Source: Lysobacterales bacterium (lineage in GTDB: Bacteria > Pseudomonadota > Gammaproteobacteria > Xanthomonadales > Ahniellaceae). Taken from it: 14,979 bases of DNA. Position numbers and translations under genes: made by a program. Where the stretch lies: positions 1 through 14,979 of the forward strand of contig JADJCM010000005.1 in NCBI GenBank assembly GCA_016703225.1. Direction: 5' to 3'. Within the stretch, counting starts at the first letter, position 1. Each line of letters begins with the position of its first letter. Positions 1-7,521 of the stretch are shown here, one piece after another. The notes beneath the pieces are model-generated. The model was given only the letters and a program-made list of their open reading frames with translations, was not told where the DNA came from and did no database searches.

Positions 1-1
1 C

Positions 2-465
2 CAGCCGCTGATGACGCGCGTCGAGGGAAAAGCGGTGGAGGCGATAGTCGAGGCGAGCCACCGAGACGCTGGAACCGATGAAGGCTGCGGGCAAGGCATC
101 GCGGCTGCCGCCGCTCAACAACCGCTGCGCCCACGGAACGATTTCGATCGACGATTTCGGCAAGATCGACCTGCGCATCGCGCGCATCGACCGAGGCCGA
201 GGCGGTGCCAGAGGAGCGGACAAGCTGCGCATGAAACTCGACCTCGGGAGCCGAACCGCGACAGGTGTTCGCCGGCATCAAGAGCGCTTACGGCCCCGCC
301 ACGCTGGTCGGCCGCCTGGCCGTCATGGTCGCCAATCTCGCCCCGCGCCCGTTGAAGTTCGGCCTGGGCGAAGGCATGGTGCTCGCCGCCTCGGACGAAC
401 GCAGCGGACCCTTCCTGCTGAGCCCCGATTCCGGCGCGCAGCCAGGCGGCATGCGCGTGAAATAG
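2..465 (+). CDS. metG: Methionyl-tRNA synthetase, C-terminal part (partial at window edge, frameshifted)
   Basis: Methionyl-tRNA synthetase charges tRNA-Met in the cytoplasm. Only about the last 155 residues are present. The fragment starts with PLMTRVEGKAVEAIVEAS, matching the linker before the C-terminal domain. It continues with ISIDDFGKIDLRIARI (142-189), the opening strand of the EMAP-II/Trbp111-like tRNA-binding domain. The last part, from 265, holds FAGIKSAYGPATLVGR, then the family's LAPRPLKFGLGEGMVLAASD and the closing LLSPDSGAQPGG..RVK before a TAG stop at 463-465. The three pieces lie in three frames, with shifts near 60-78 and 200-265. Because metG is essential, I read these as consensus indels. 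The domain identity is recognised from conserved motifs and is confident; only the exact frame junctions are uncertain. Confidence 0.88.
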
Positions 466-538
466 CCAGCGCCCTTTGGGCGTGATGGGCTTCTGGATAC
501 TTTGCATTGAGCCCGCGTGGCGCCCTGCATCCGCGCAT

Positions 539-1824
539 GCCCATGTCCAAGACCATCGCTGCCGATCGGGTCTCCGAGGAGAGGACCGCGTTCCTGCGCC
601 TGCTGTTGCGCAAGGTTTCCCAGAAGTCCACGACCGGTGGTCCTGGGGCAATGAGGATGGTACCGACCTGATCATCGATCCGACCGTGCTGATCGATGAA
701 GCCGCGCAGGTGCGTACCGGAAGTCCGCAGGAGTGCGCTATGCAGCGGCGGTGCTGCTCGAGGCCGACGTCAAGGCCGAGGACGAACTGGATGCGCCACC
801 CGCTCGATGCCGAGCAACTGGCCCGCGTCATCAGGGTAAGCGCGGCGCCGCGACAGGCCCGAGCGCCGGCATCACCCATGTCGACAGGAACTTCTACGAA
901 CCCCAGGCCCCGGCTGCCAGCGCACCGGCGTCGTGGCGGGGCGCCCTCAGCGACAGCTTCAACGAAAGCGCCGCGGGAACGGGCAAAGGCGGCATTGCTC
1001 GGCGTCGCCGCAGCAGAAGAGAGCCTGGAAGTCGTGATCAAGCGCGAGAGGAGCAACCCAAACAGCCGGATTTCCGTCAGTTCAAGCTCGAAGACGCGAC
1101 TGTCCGATGGCCTCGGCGTCGCGCCGGTGGGCGCGAAGGCTTAGCCATGCGTGCCAGCAAGGCGGTGGATCGCCCGGCGACCTGCAGGCCGGGGTCGGCA
1201 GTGCCCAGGAGGTCGCTGCGCAATTCCGCTGATCGGCGGTGCGGCCGGAACGCTATGACGGGGAACTGCCGTTTCTTCTTCGACGCCGGGGTACTCAACG
1301 GCCCAGCACGAATTCAGATCAGCGACGCCCCGGTGCTCGCGTTCGACCCGAAAAACGAAGTCTTCCACGCCGACGCCAACCTCTCCGCGCTTGAGCCGTA
1401 CTGTCAGGGAGCAAACTGCGGCGCTCGGCCTGGAAGAACTGACCACCGCCGACCTCCACCAGGCACGATCCTCCGGCACCATCGCGGCCATACTGGCACC
1501 TGCGCTGGTTGCACCCGCTGCTGCGGTCCAACGGTCGCCTGGCCGCGCACCTCGACCCCGGCGGCACCTACTGCCTGAAGGAACAGGTGTTCATCGAACC
1601 CGGCTACCGCACGCACGGCCTGATCGCCGCAGCGATGGACCATCCACTGCGCCTGAACGAGATCGGCGACCGCCAAGGTGCGCATGGAAGCAGTGTTCGA
1701 CATGGTCCCAGCGCCCGTGAGGCCGTGGGCCGCATCCGAATGGTCACCGCGCCGGCGGCACGCGCCGACTCGCAACCGACCATCGACGACAAGCAGGAAG
1801 GGCCTGCTGACCAAGCTGCGCTGA
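539..1824 (+). CDS. Unrecognised protein of about 430 residues, frameshifted
   Basis: I do not recognise a family. A coding region on the + strand is supported by runs of sensible protein with GC-rich third positions that hop between frames. It begins with an ATG (539, or 545) giving MSKTIAADRVSEERTAFLRL. It continues with GNEDGTDLIIDPTVLIDEAA (about 635-700), RYAAAVLLEADVKAEDELDA (733-795), THVDRNFYEPQAP (about 880) and DFRQFKLEDATVRW (about 1066-1110). Later pieces are FFFDAGVLNGPARIQISDAP (about 1270-1330), AHLDPGGTYCLKEQVFIEPG (about 1543-1602) and a polar tail GLLTKLR with TGA at 1822-1824. No signal peptide, membrane segment or known catalytic motif is clear. It sits between metG and purM on the same strand, about 70 bp after the metG stop. 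The acidic, strand-like middle could suit a periplasmic or AsmA-like protein, but that is only a guess. Confidence 0.45.
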
Positions 1825-1890
1825 ACGATCCGCAAGGGCTGAAGCTGCGGCCGCGGCGCGCCTCGGCCAGAAAAAGCGCCGCCGACCCGC

Positions 1891-1899
1891 TGGTATCAT
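1891..1899 (+). promoter_or_regulatory. Possible extended -10 promoter of purM
   Basis: TGGTATCAT matches the extended -10 pattern TGnTATAAT with one mismatch and lies about 30 bases before the inferred purM start, in the gap after the preceding gene. No good -35 hexamer is visible 16-18 bases upstream, as is common with extended -10 sites. The call rests on pattern only. Confidence 0.35.
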
Positions 1900-1928
1900 C
1901 GCCCCTCTTTCGAGCAGACGCCTCGTAG

Positions 1929-2966
1929 CTGCTACCCAGCACCCGCCGGACTGACCTACGCGATGCCGGCGTCGACATCGATGCCGGCAATGAAGTGGTC
2001 GAACGCATCAAGCCACTGGTGGCGCGCACCTTCCGCAAGGAAGTGATGGGCGGCTTATGGCGGTTTCGCCGCGCTGTTCAGTCTCGGCAGCAAGTACCGC
2101 CGAGCCGATACTGGTCTCCGGCACCGACGGCGTCCGCGCCAAGCTCCGTCGCCCAGCAGCTGAATCGCCACGACACCATCGGCATCGACGAGGTCGGCAT
2201 GTGCGTCAACGACGTGCTCGTGCAGGGCGCCGAGCCGCTCTTCTTCCTCGACTGGCTTCGCGACCATGGCTCGACGTCGCGACCACGGTCACCGTGGTCG
2301 AGGCATCGCCCGCGGCTGCGAACTGGCGGGCTGCGCGCGTTGATCGGCGGCGAGACCGCGGAAATGCCGGACATGTACGCGCCGGGCGAGTACGACCTGG
2401 CCGGCTTTACCGTCGGTGCGGTCGAACAGTCGCAACTGCTCGACGGCCGCAAGGTGCGCGCCGGCGACGTGATCCTCGGCGTCGCCTCAGGCGGACCGCA
2501 TTCAAACGGCTATTCGCTGATCCGCCGCATTCTCAAGCACGTGAATGCCGACCTCGGCGACAACCTCGGTGCAGTCTCGCTGGCCAACGCGCAATGGCCC
2601 CGACCATATTGCACGCATTAAGCCGATGCTCGACCTGCTCGGCCAGCTCGATGTGCATGCGATGGCGCACATCACCGGCGGCGGCATCAGCGAGAACATC
2701 ATCCGCGTCGTGCCCGCGGGCCTCGGCCTCGCGATCGACGCCAGCACGCTGGTGCTGCCGCCGGTGTTCGACTGGCTCAAGCGCAGCGGCAATGTCGCCA
2801 ACGAAGAGCTGTGGCGCACCTTCAACTGCGGCGTCGGCTTCACCCCTGCTGCTCGATGCCGGAGACGTCGCCGCGACCAAGCGCCTGCTCGCCGGCCGTA
2901 GCTGTGCCGCGCGAGATCGGCCAGGTCGTCGTCGCCGACGGCGACGAGCGCGTGCGCATCGGCTGA
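1929..2966 (+). CDS. purM: Phosphoribosylformylglycinamidine cyclo-ligase (AIR synthetase), frameshifted
   Basis: PurM converts FGAM to AIR using ATP, step 5 of purine synthesis, in the cytosol. The reconstructed product is about 345 residues, the family's normal length. The N terminus reads YPAPAGLTY..DAGVDIDAG and then VVERIKPLVARTFRKEVMGG. The nucleotide/phosphate loop appears as EPILVSGTDGVRAKL (GTDGVGTKL in the family) near 2106-2150. After it come HDTIGIDEVGMCVNDVLVQG, IGGETAEMPDMYAPGEYDLA, ASGGPHSNGYSLIRRILK and HITGGGISENIIRVVPAGL, all family signatures. The gene ends with RVRIG and TGA at 2964-2966. Shifts occur near 1950, 2065, 2095, 2150, 2265-2330, 2590-2620, 2845 and 2900. The start codon is not intact in the consensus; the conserved SYPAPAGLTY places it around 1926-1932. 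Its stop overlaps the purN ATG, so the two are surely co-transcribed. Confidence 0.9.
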
Positions 2967-3581
2967 TGCTCAAGCTCGCCGTCCTCGCATCCAGGCGCGG
3001 CAGCAACCTGCAGGCGCTGATCGACGCGATCGGCGCGGCGAGCTCGATGCCACGGCACATCGTCCGGCGACTTAACCGGCAATAAGCGGCTTCCAGGTGC
3101 GCTCGCATTCGCTTCCCGCAGCGCCGGACTGGCCGCCGTGCGTAGAGCCCGAAGGCCTACGGCAGCCGTGCCGCGGTCGATGCCGCGCTGTTTGCCCCGA
3201 TCGATGCTTCACGGCGCCGGGCGATCGTCTGCCGGCTGTGCATCCTGTCGCCAGAAGTGGTCGCCGCAGACATCGCGGATGGTCAATATCCACCTCGCCT
3301 TTGCCCGAATACGGTTGCGACCCAGCGCTCGAAGCCGGCGACCGCGAACACGGCGCCAGCGTGCGCAGTGATCGCAGCGCCCGACGCCGGGACACCCTTC
3401 GTCGCGGAAGCGAATCGCCATGGACCCGCCGACAGCCCGGAACGCCTGGCCGCACCGCTGCTGACGTCGGTTGCCTGCTGCCGGTCGTTGCGCTGGATCG
3501 CCATAAGCCGCCCCCGCTTCGATGCGCTGGGCAGTGCGCCCCTGGTCAGCGCGGCTGGGCGAACCCCTGCGCGTCGGCTGA
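2966..3581 (+). CDS. purN: Phosphoribosylglycinamide formyltransferase 1 (GART), frameshifted
   Basis: PurN transfers a formyl group from 10-formyl-THF to GAR, step 3 of purine synthesis. The ATG at 2966 overlaps the purM stop (TGATG). The first residues, MLKLAVLASRRGSNLQALID, match the family N terminus (VLxSGxGSNLQALID). Further pieces are YGSRAAVDAALFAPID (about 3160-3210), RMVNIH (about 3275-3292, the NIHPSLLP formyl-transfer region, here corrupted after NIH), ALEAGDREHGASV (about 3324-3362) and DAGTPFVAEAN with PADSPERLAA (about 3382-3450). Then RWIA and RFDALGSAPLV follow, ending with GEPLRVG and TGA at 3579-3581. That gives about 205 residues, normal for PurN. At least five frame changes occur. 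The catalytic Asn and His of NIH are visible; the Asp of the later D-G-G/A-P region is seen as DAGTP. Confidence 0.85.
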
Positions 3582-3642
3582 ACTCCGCGTTCGCCCGCAG
3601 CTCCCAATCGATCATTTAAGCTCGCACAAGCCTGAGGCCGCC

Positions 3643-4330
3643 GTGATCCGAATCCTCGCCGCCCTGATCCTGCTCCCAACACGCGTGACTCCGCGCCGAC
3701 GATGCCGAGCCGATCCCTTGTTCCATTCCGACTACCAGCTGATCCGCGAAGGCAAGCACATCGGTGAAGTTATCAGGCTGATCATGGGCGGGACGGTTTC
3801 CAGTTCAGCACCCGCTCCGAAGGCAGCACCGAGGGACTGGCCGTTTCGCCGGCGTGCGTCGGACGAACGGCACCTTCCGCTGGCAGGACGGCGGGCTGGA
3901 GACCTGCACTATCGCTGGCTGAAGGCGGCGTGGAAGAAGCGCAGCCGCAACGTCGATGTCGGCCCGGGCTGACGCATCGACGCAGCGACCAACGACGGCA
4001 GCGCTGAGCTTGACTACGGCGCGGCCACGTCGACCGCAACCTGGTCGTGCTCGCACTCGCCGACCTGAAGGCCCGGCGCGAAACTCAGGTACCGCGTCGC
4101 CCGACAAAACGCGCGGCTCCGAGACCCATCGCTTCTGCCAAATACGGGCCACGGGAGCCATCGAGGCCGCGCGCGGACGCTTCGACTGCATCCGCGTCGA
4201 ACGCATCCGCGAAAAGCCCGGACGCACTACCACCACCTGGATCGCCCGGCGCTCGGTTACCGGTGCATCCTGCAGAAAGACCGGACGGCGAGACGCTGCG
4301 GAGATACTGTTGCGTTCTCGTTCGCGCCGC
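3643..4330 (+). CDS. DUF3108 domain protein, exported, frameshifted
   Basis: DUF3108 proteins are envelope proteins of unknown role, commonly found after purN in this group (known from gene order, not tested here). A GTG start at 3643 gives IRILAALILLPT, a short hydrophobic segment that looks like a signal peptide. Mature-protein pieces are PLFHSDYQLIREGKHIGEV (3716-3772), FRWQDGGLET..HYRWLKAAWKKRSR (about 3880-3945), DRNLVVLALADLKA (about 4030-4072), RFDCIRVERIREKPGRTTT (about 4170-4235) and PDGETL near 4280. The pattern of an aromatic YRWxxxAWxKxSR strand followed by the RFDxxRVxR..KPGRTT strand is what I recall of the family. Expected length is about 230 residues. The end is uncertain because no stop lies close by in the last good frame; I place it just before the next gene's ribosome-binding site. 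Confidence 0.7.
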
Positions 4331-4333
4331 GAT

Positions 4334-4340
4334 GGAGGGG
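4334..4340 (+). promoter_or_regulatory. Ribosome-binding site for the kinase-like gene
   Basis: GGAGGGG lies 11 bases before the ATG at 4352. It favours that ATG over the one at 4373. Confidence 0.5.
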
Positions 4341-4351
4341 AGACGAGGTCG

Positions 4352-5004
4352 ATGGCGGCGGATACGGATCAGATGGGGCGCGCGCAGACGGTCGTGCGCC
4401 TCAAGCACGACCGCTTCGACTCGATCAGCAAGATCTCTGGCACCATCGTCATTCGCCCCAACCTGCGCGAAGCCGCCTTCGGACTGCGCTGGTTCGCGCT
4501 GGATCGCCGGCCACGAAGCGCTCGCTGCGCGTCCTTGGCCGGGCTCAACGGCTTGCCACGCCTGCTCGCCTTCGCCGATCGGCTCGATCGCAGCTATATC
4601 GCAGGCCGGCCGATGCAGGAGGCACAACGCGCGACCTGCCCTACTTCCGCGCCGCGCGACTCTGTTTGCTGGCCATGCATCGCCTCGGGGTCGCCCACAA
4701 CGGCCTCGCCAAGAGGCCGAACTGGCTGGTGCGCGACGACGGGCGCCCGGCGCTGATCGACTTCCAGATGGGCTGGATCGGCCCAAGCCCGCAGCCGCTT
4801 CTTCCGCCTGCTGGCGCGCGAAAACCTGCGCCACCTGCTCAAACACAAGCGCCACTACCTGCCGGAATCGCTGACCCCGGTCGAACGCCGTATGCTCGCG
4901 CGGCGCTCCTGGATCGCGCGCGCCTGGTCCCGCAGCGGCAAGCGCCTGTACAACTTCGTGACCCGACGCCTGCTGAACTACCGCGACAACGAGGAAAGGG
5001 CTGA
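4352..5004 (+). CDS. RIO/Kdo-kinase-like small protein kinase, frameshifted
   Basis: This looks like a short bacterial kinase of the RIO1/lipopolysaccharide-kinase-like group, about 215 residues; its substrate is unknown. It starts MAADTDQMGRAQTVVRLKHD. Next comes SISGTIVIRPNLREAAFGLRWF-type sequence (about 4415-4495), AGLNGLPRLLAFADRLDRSY (about 4535-4600) and LAMHRLGVAHNGLAKRPNWL (about 4667-4725), which is the catalytic loop. The metal-binding loop is RPALIDFQMGWIG (about 4743-4783). Related proteins have HNDLAKEPN in the catalytic loop; here the Asp reads as Gly and the Glu as Arg, which would remove the catalytic base unless these are consensus errors. The tail is basic: RSWIARAWSRSGKRLYNFVT. 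Frame shifts fall near 4500, 4620, 4790 and 4840-4890. The stop is either TGA at 5002-5004 or somewhat later in another frame. Confidence 0.7.
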
Positions 5005-5024
5005 AGCGCCTTCCCCGAGGCGCT
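5005..5024 (+). terminator. Hairpin after the kinase gene, possible weak terminator
   Basis: AGCGCC and GGCGCT form a 6-bp GC-rich stem with an 8-base loop immediately after the likely kinase stop. No T-run follows, so it is not a classic intrinsic terminator. Confidence 0.25.
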
Positions 5025-5052
5025 CGGCCGCTCACAAGCGCCCCAAGACCGG

Positions 5053-5364
5053 CGTTAGTGCTCGCAATCCTTGTCCACAATCGCCGCTACGCTACCAGGG
5101 TTGCCGGACAAATCGGATGCGCCGCGGCGCTCCTGCACCGAGAGCTGTATCGCTTTTCCGCTCCGGCCGCGAATGCCGCCATCGCAGCAATCATCGCTTC
5201 CACCTGGCTTGCTGCAGATGCCGTGTCGAACTGCGAGGATGGCGATGCCTGAGCGCGAGCCGATCGCTCGAACACTGGATCGCCGAACTGGAAAGGTCTG
5301 GCGTCGCACTCGACATCGGCGCCCGCCACGGGCACGAGCTCAGGTTGCCCCGGCATGCGCGACT
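5053..5364 (+). pseudogene. Possible 5' fragment of birA-like gene cut by the IS
   Basis: Between the kinase gene and the IS lie about 310 bases of + strand coding-looking sequence. From the GTG at 5058 comes LAILVHNRRYATRV. After a frame change, SRSLEHWIAELERSGVALDI and GARHGHELRLPRHAR follow (about 5257-5363), right up to the IS inverted repeat. The order 'recognition helix, L..SGV.LDI, G.GYRL..' resembles the N-terminal winged-helix domain of the biotin repressor/ligase BirA, but the match is short and from memory. No ligase domain is present on either side of the IS. It could equally be another winged-helix protein or an unrelated unknown gene. Confidence 0.3.
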
Positions 5365-5385
5365 CGTCGACCCCAAAGTTCGACA
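5365..5385 (+). repeat. IS left terminal inverted repeat
   Basis: The sequence GTCGACCCCAAAGTTCGACA (from 5366) is the reverse complement of 7176-7195 apart from one extra A in the CCCAAAG run. That single-base difference may itself be a consensus error. Confidence 0.75.
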
Positions 5386-5432
5386 GTTGAACCCGTAACT
5401 CATTGATCCACAAGACGTGGCTCAATCAAAAA

Positions 5433-5446
5433 TGCCCCTACACGAC
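5433..5446 (+). repeat. Subterminal direct repeat, copy 1 (contains the transposase stop)
   Basis: TGCCCCTACACGAC occurs here and again at 7088-7101 in the same orientation. This copy includes the transposase stop codon and the last Val codons. Both copies are inside the inverted repeats, near opposite ends of the element, so they are not a target duplication of this element. Confidence 0.7.
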
Positions 5447-7032
5447 GGATTTGTCGGGGAGCGGGAGCTTGAGTTGCTGGTAGATCTGCTGCTGTTCCTT
5501 GGTGAGTGCGGTCATGCCGGTCTTTACGGTTCGACCGACCTTCACGTGAAACCACTGCACTGCTTTCAGCGCCTGCAGTGCACGCTCCGGGCTGGTCTCG
5601 GCGTTGGCCTCGCGCAGTCGCATGCGCATCACGCGATGCAGTAGCAATGCCATGAAGCAGATGGCCGCGTGGGCGCGAATGCGATCGGGCAAGCGGTGAT
5701 ACATCGGTGCGATTTCAATGTCGCTTTTCAGAACGCGGAAGCCGCGTTCGATGTCGGCGAGGCTCTTGTAGCGTTCAATGATTTGCTCGGCGGCGAGTTC
5801 GGCGACGTTGCTGACCAGCACCAGCTTGCCATCGCATCGCTCGGCTTCGCGCAGGGCTTCGTCGTCGCACTCGAAGCTGAATAGATCGGCGCGCAGATCC
5901 GCCTTGAGGATGCGGCTCAGTCCCTCGTCCGCGACCATCTTGGTGAAGCGGATGAACGCACCCCGATCACTGGCGCGTCGCCCGCGCGCTGATTTTCCAG
6001 CGTCCTGCGCGTTGAGTTTGTCGGCGATGCGTTGGCCCTCCACCTCGATTTCGGCGATGCGCTTTTTCCGTGCCTGATGCTGCGTCGTGGCGCGCTCCGG
6101 GTCGTGCGCGATGATCAATCGCCGTGATTGCCAGGCGTGTTCCTGGAGGCTGGCCTGATCTTCGGGAAACGTCATCGTCGCAAATTGCTCGATCAGTTCG
6201 CTGTACCGCCGTGCCGGCACCGCGAGGATGAACTCGAGCCCAAGCGACTCAAGCTCGGCCATATTGTCGAGATTCACCAGGCCGCGATCCGCGACCACGA
6301 TGACGCGCTTGATGGCGAAGCGCTTGCGCGTGCGCTCGAGCATCGGAATCAAGGTCTTCGCTTCGGACACATGGCCGGCAAAGACCTCAAATGCGATCGG
6401 CAGGCCGTCTGCGGTCTGGATCAATCCGAGCACGCATTGGCGCGCGCTGCCGAGTACATCCTTGCTGTGTCCGAACGCGCGCAGGTCATCGTCGACATCG
6501 CCTTCGCCATGCACCCGAATGGTCGTCAGATCGTAGAACACGATCGACAGCGCCACATCCAGCATCGGCCGCAACATCGTTGCCAGCGCATCCTGCAGCC
6601 GATCCCCGACATCGCTCAGCGCATCCATTGCACGCAGCAAACGCTGGTGCGTCACCGTCTGCGGATCGATGCCCGGCAAGCGCGCCAGCTGCAACCGGCG
6701 CAACACGCCGAGCTTCGAATCCGGATCGCACAAGCGATGCAACACCATCACGCGCAACATCGCCACGACATCGAACTGTCGCCGCGACGACCGCAACAAG
6801 TGCCGCAATGATGCATCCAGACCAAGCTCGACCCAGAGCGCGGTCAACAGCGAACTCGGGCCAAACTCCAGCGCCGGTGCCACGGCAATCGTGCGATCCA
6901 CGCCGACCTCATCTGCGCGACCGGTCACGCGCAACAAGCCACTGTTCGGTGCTTGACGCGCCCCGCGTCTCGATACGCCTCGACGATGCGCACATAGGTG
7001 CGCGGACCGGATCGATGAAGTTTGATGTGCAT
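5438..7032 (-). CDS. IS1634-family DDE transposase, one N-terminal frameshift
   Basis: Cuts and joins the IS ends. The main frame is open from the far upstream side to TAG at 5438-5440. The natural start is the ATG at 7032-7030: it gives MHIKLHRSGPRTYVRIVEAY, the typical family N terminus, then RDAGRVKHRTVA before a single missing base near 6940 moves into the main frame at LLRVTGRADEV. The rest is intact: VFYDLTTIRV (about 6512-6540, first catalytic Asp), QTADGLPIAFEVFAGHVSEA (about 6370-6430), IKRVIVVADRGLVN (about 6285-6325, second Asp) and SLADIERGFRVLKSDI (about 5720-5770, the Glu helix). Then follow HRLPDRIRAHAAICFMALLL and PLPDKSVV. Total length is about 530 residues, normal for the family. 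It is much cleaner than the surrounding genes, as expected of a multicopy element with deep read support. No clear ribosome-binding site precedes 7032. Confidence 0.88.
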
Positions 7033-7087
7033 GGCGTGACGGTAACACGCACGCGATCCGCTGCCAATGGCTCTGGAGCACACCACG

Positions 7088-7101
7088 TGCCCCTACACGA
7101 C
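7088..7101 (+). repeat. Subterminal direct repeat, copy 2
   Basis: This is the second copy of TGCCCCTACACGAC, 56 bp upstream of the transposase start. It could be a transposase-binding site, or a trace of an earlier recombination event. Confidence 0.7.
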
Positions 7102-7143
7102 TGCGAAAAACGACTGATAAAACCCAATCAAATCAATATGCCT

Positions 7144-7500
7144 TCACCTCGAAATCCACAATTTTGGCCGGGAAGTGTCGAACTTGGGGTCGACGGGCGA
7201 TGGCTTCTCCGAAACGCGGCCCTGCATGAGCCGTTCCAGCGCATCCCGCGCGGCGACGGCGGCCAACTCGAACTCGAACTCACGCTCATCAAACTCGTGA
7301 TTCCTGAGAAGCGCAGCGTTGAGCGGATGGTTGTGCAACCTTCTGGTTGACCACAGTGGCAGGTCGCCCGGCAGATGGCGCCCGGCGATGGGGTCTGGCG
7401 CGGACGGACGCCACTGACTTCGAGCGCGAGCGGCTGCTTCGAGCACGGACAGCTCAAATTCGAGCACATGCCTTGCGGCCTCGATCTCTGGGGCAACCAT
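7144..7500 (-). CDS. Small unknown reading frame, 118 codons, end lies in the IS
   Basis: I do not recognise this product. From the ATG at 7500 it reads MVAPEIEAARHVLEFELSVL, then RHLPGDLPLWSTRRLHNHPL and HEFDEREFEFELAAVAARDA, ending LERLMQGRVSEKPSP. After that come VDPKFDTSRPKLWISR and a stop at 7144, all encoded by IS sequence, so the native C terminus has been lost or replaced. It is charged and Ala/Glu-rich, with two similar EFEL-containing helices. The frame is continuous with the end of the RTX gene just upstream (which here lacks a clear stop), so it may be an artefactual extension of that gene rather than an independent one. Confidence 0.3.
   Translation of the reverse strand: MVAPEIEAARHVLEFELSVLEAAARARSQWRPSAPDPIAGRHLPGDLPLWSTRRLHNHPLNAALLRNHEFDEREFEFELAAVAARDALERLMQGRVSEKPSPVDPKFDTSRPKLWISR
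7176..7195 (-). repeat. IS right terminal inverted repeat
   Basis: TGTCGAACTTGGGGTCGACG mirrors the left repeat. It lies upstream of the transposase start and inside the trailing end of the small - strand reading frame 7144-7500, whose last 17 codons are therefore IS sequence. Confidence 0.75.
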
Positions 7501-7521
7501 GGATGCGCCACTGTAGGTCGC

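Larger units (their letters stand above)
5365..7195. mobile_element. IS1634-like insertion sequence, about 1.83 kb
   Basis: The element is bounded by near-perfect inverted repeats (5365-5385 and 7176-7195) and holds one transposase gene on the - strand. The stop is 53 bp from one repeat and the start is 144 bp from the other. Length and layout fit the IS1634 family (part of the IS4-like DDE group). IS1634-type elements are known for long and variable target duplications, but none is visible here: the bases outside the two repeats do not match each other. Reading frames on both sides run into the repeats, so the element interrupts coding DNA or marks a rearrangement. Confidence 0.75.

Noticed and set aside
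470..482. Small palindrome CGCCC-TTT-GGGCG just after the metG stop
   Set aside because: A 5-bp stem with a 3-base loop and no T-run is too weak to call a terminator.
115..1056. A 313-codon open frame on the - strand at the left end
   Set aside because: It overlaps the metG C-terminal domain, which is certain on the + strand. The product is Arg/Ser/Ala-rich with no motif.
4085..5080. A 331-codon open frame on the - strand
   Set aside because: It is antisense to the DUF3108 and kinase-like genes, whose motifs are recognisable on the + strand.
6128..7350. Long + strand open frames opposite the transposase (6128-6811 and 6391-7350)
   Set aside because: They are His/Arg/Ala-rich antisense shadows of a well-recognised transposase.
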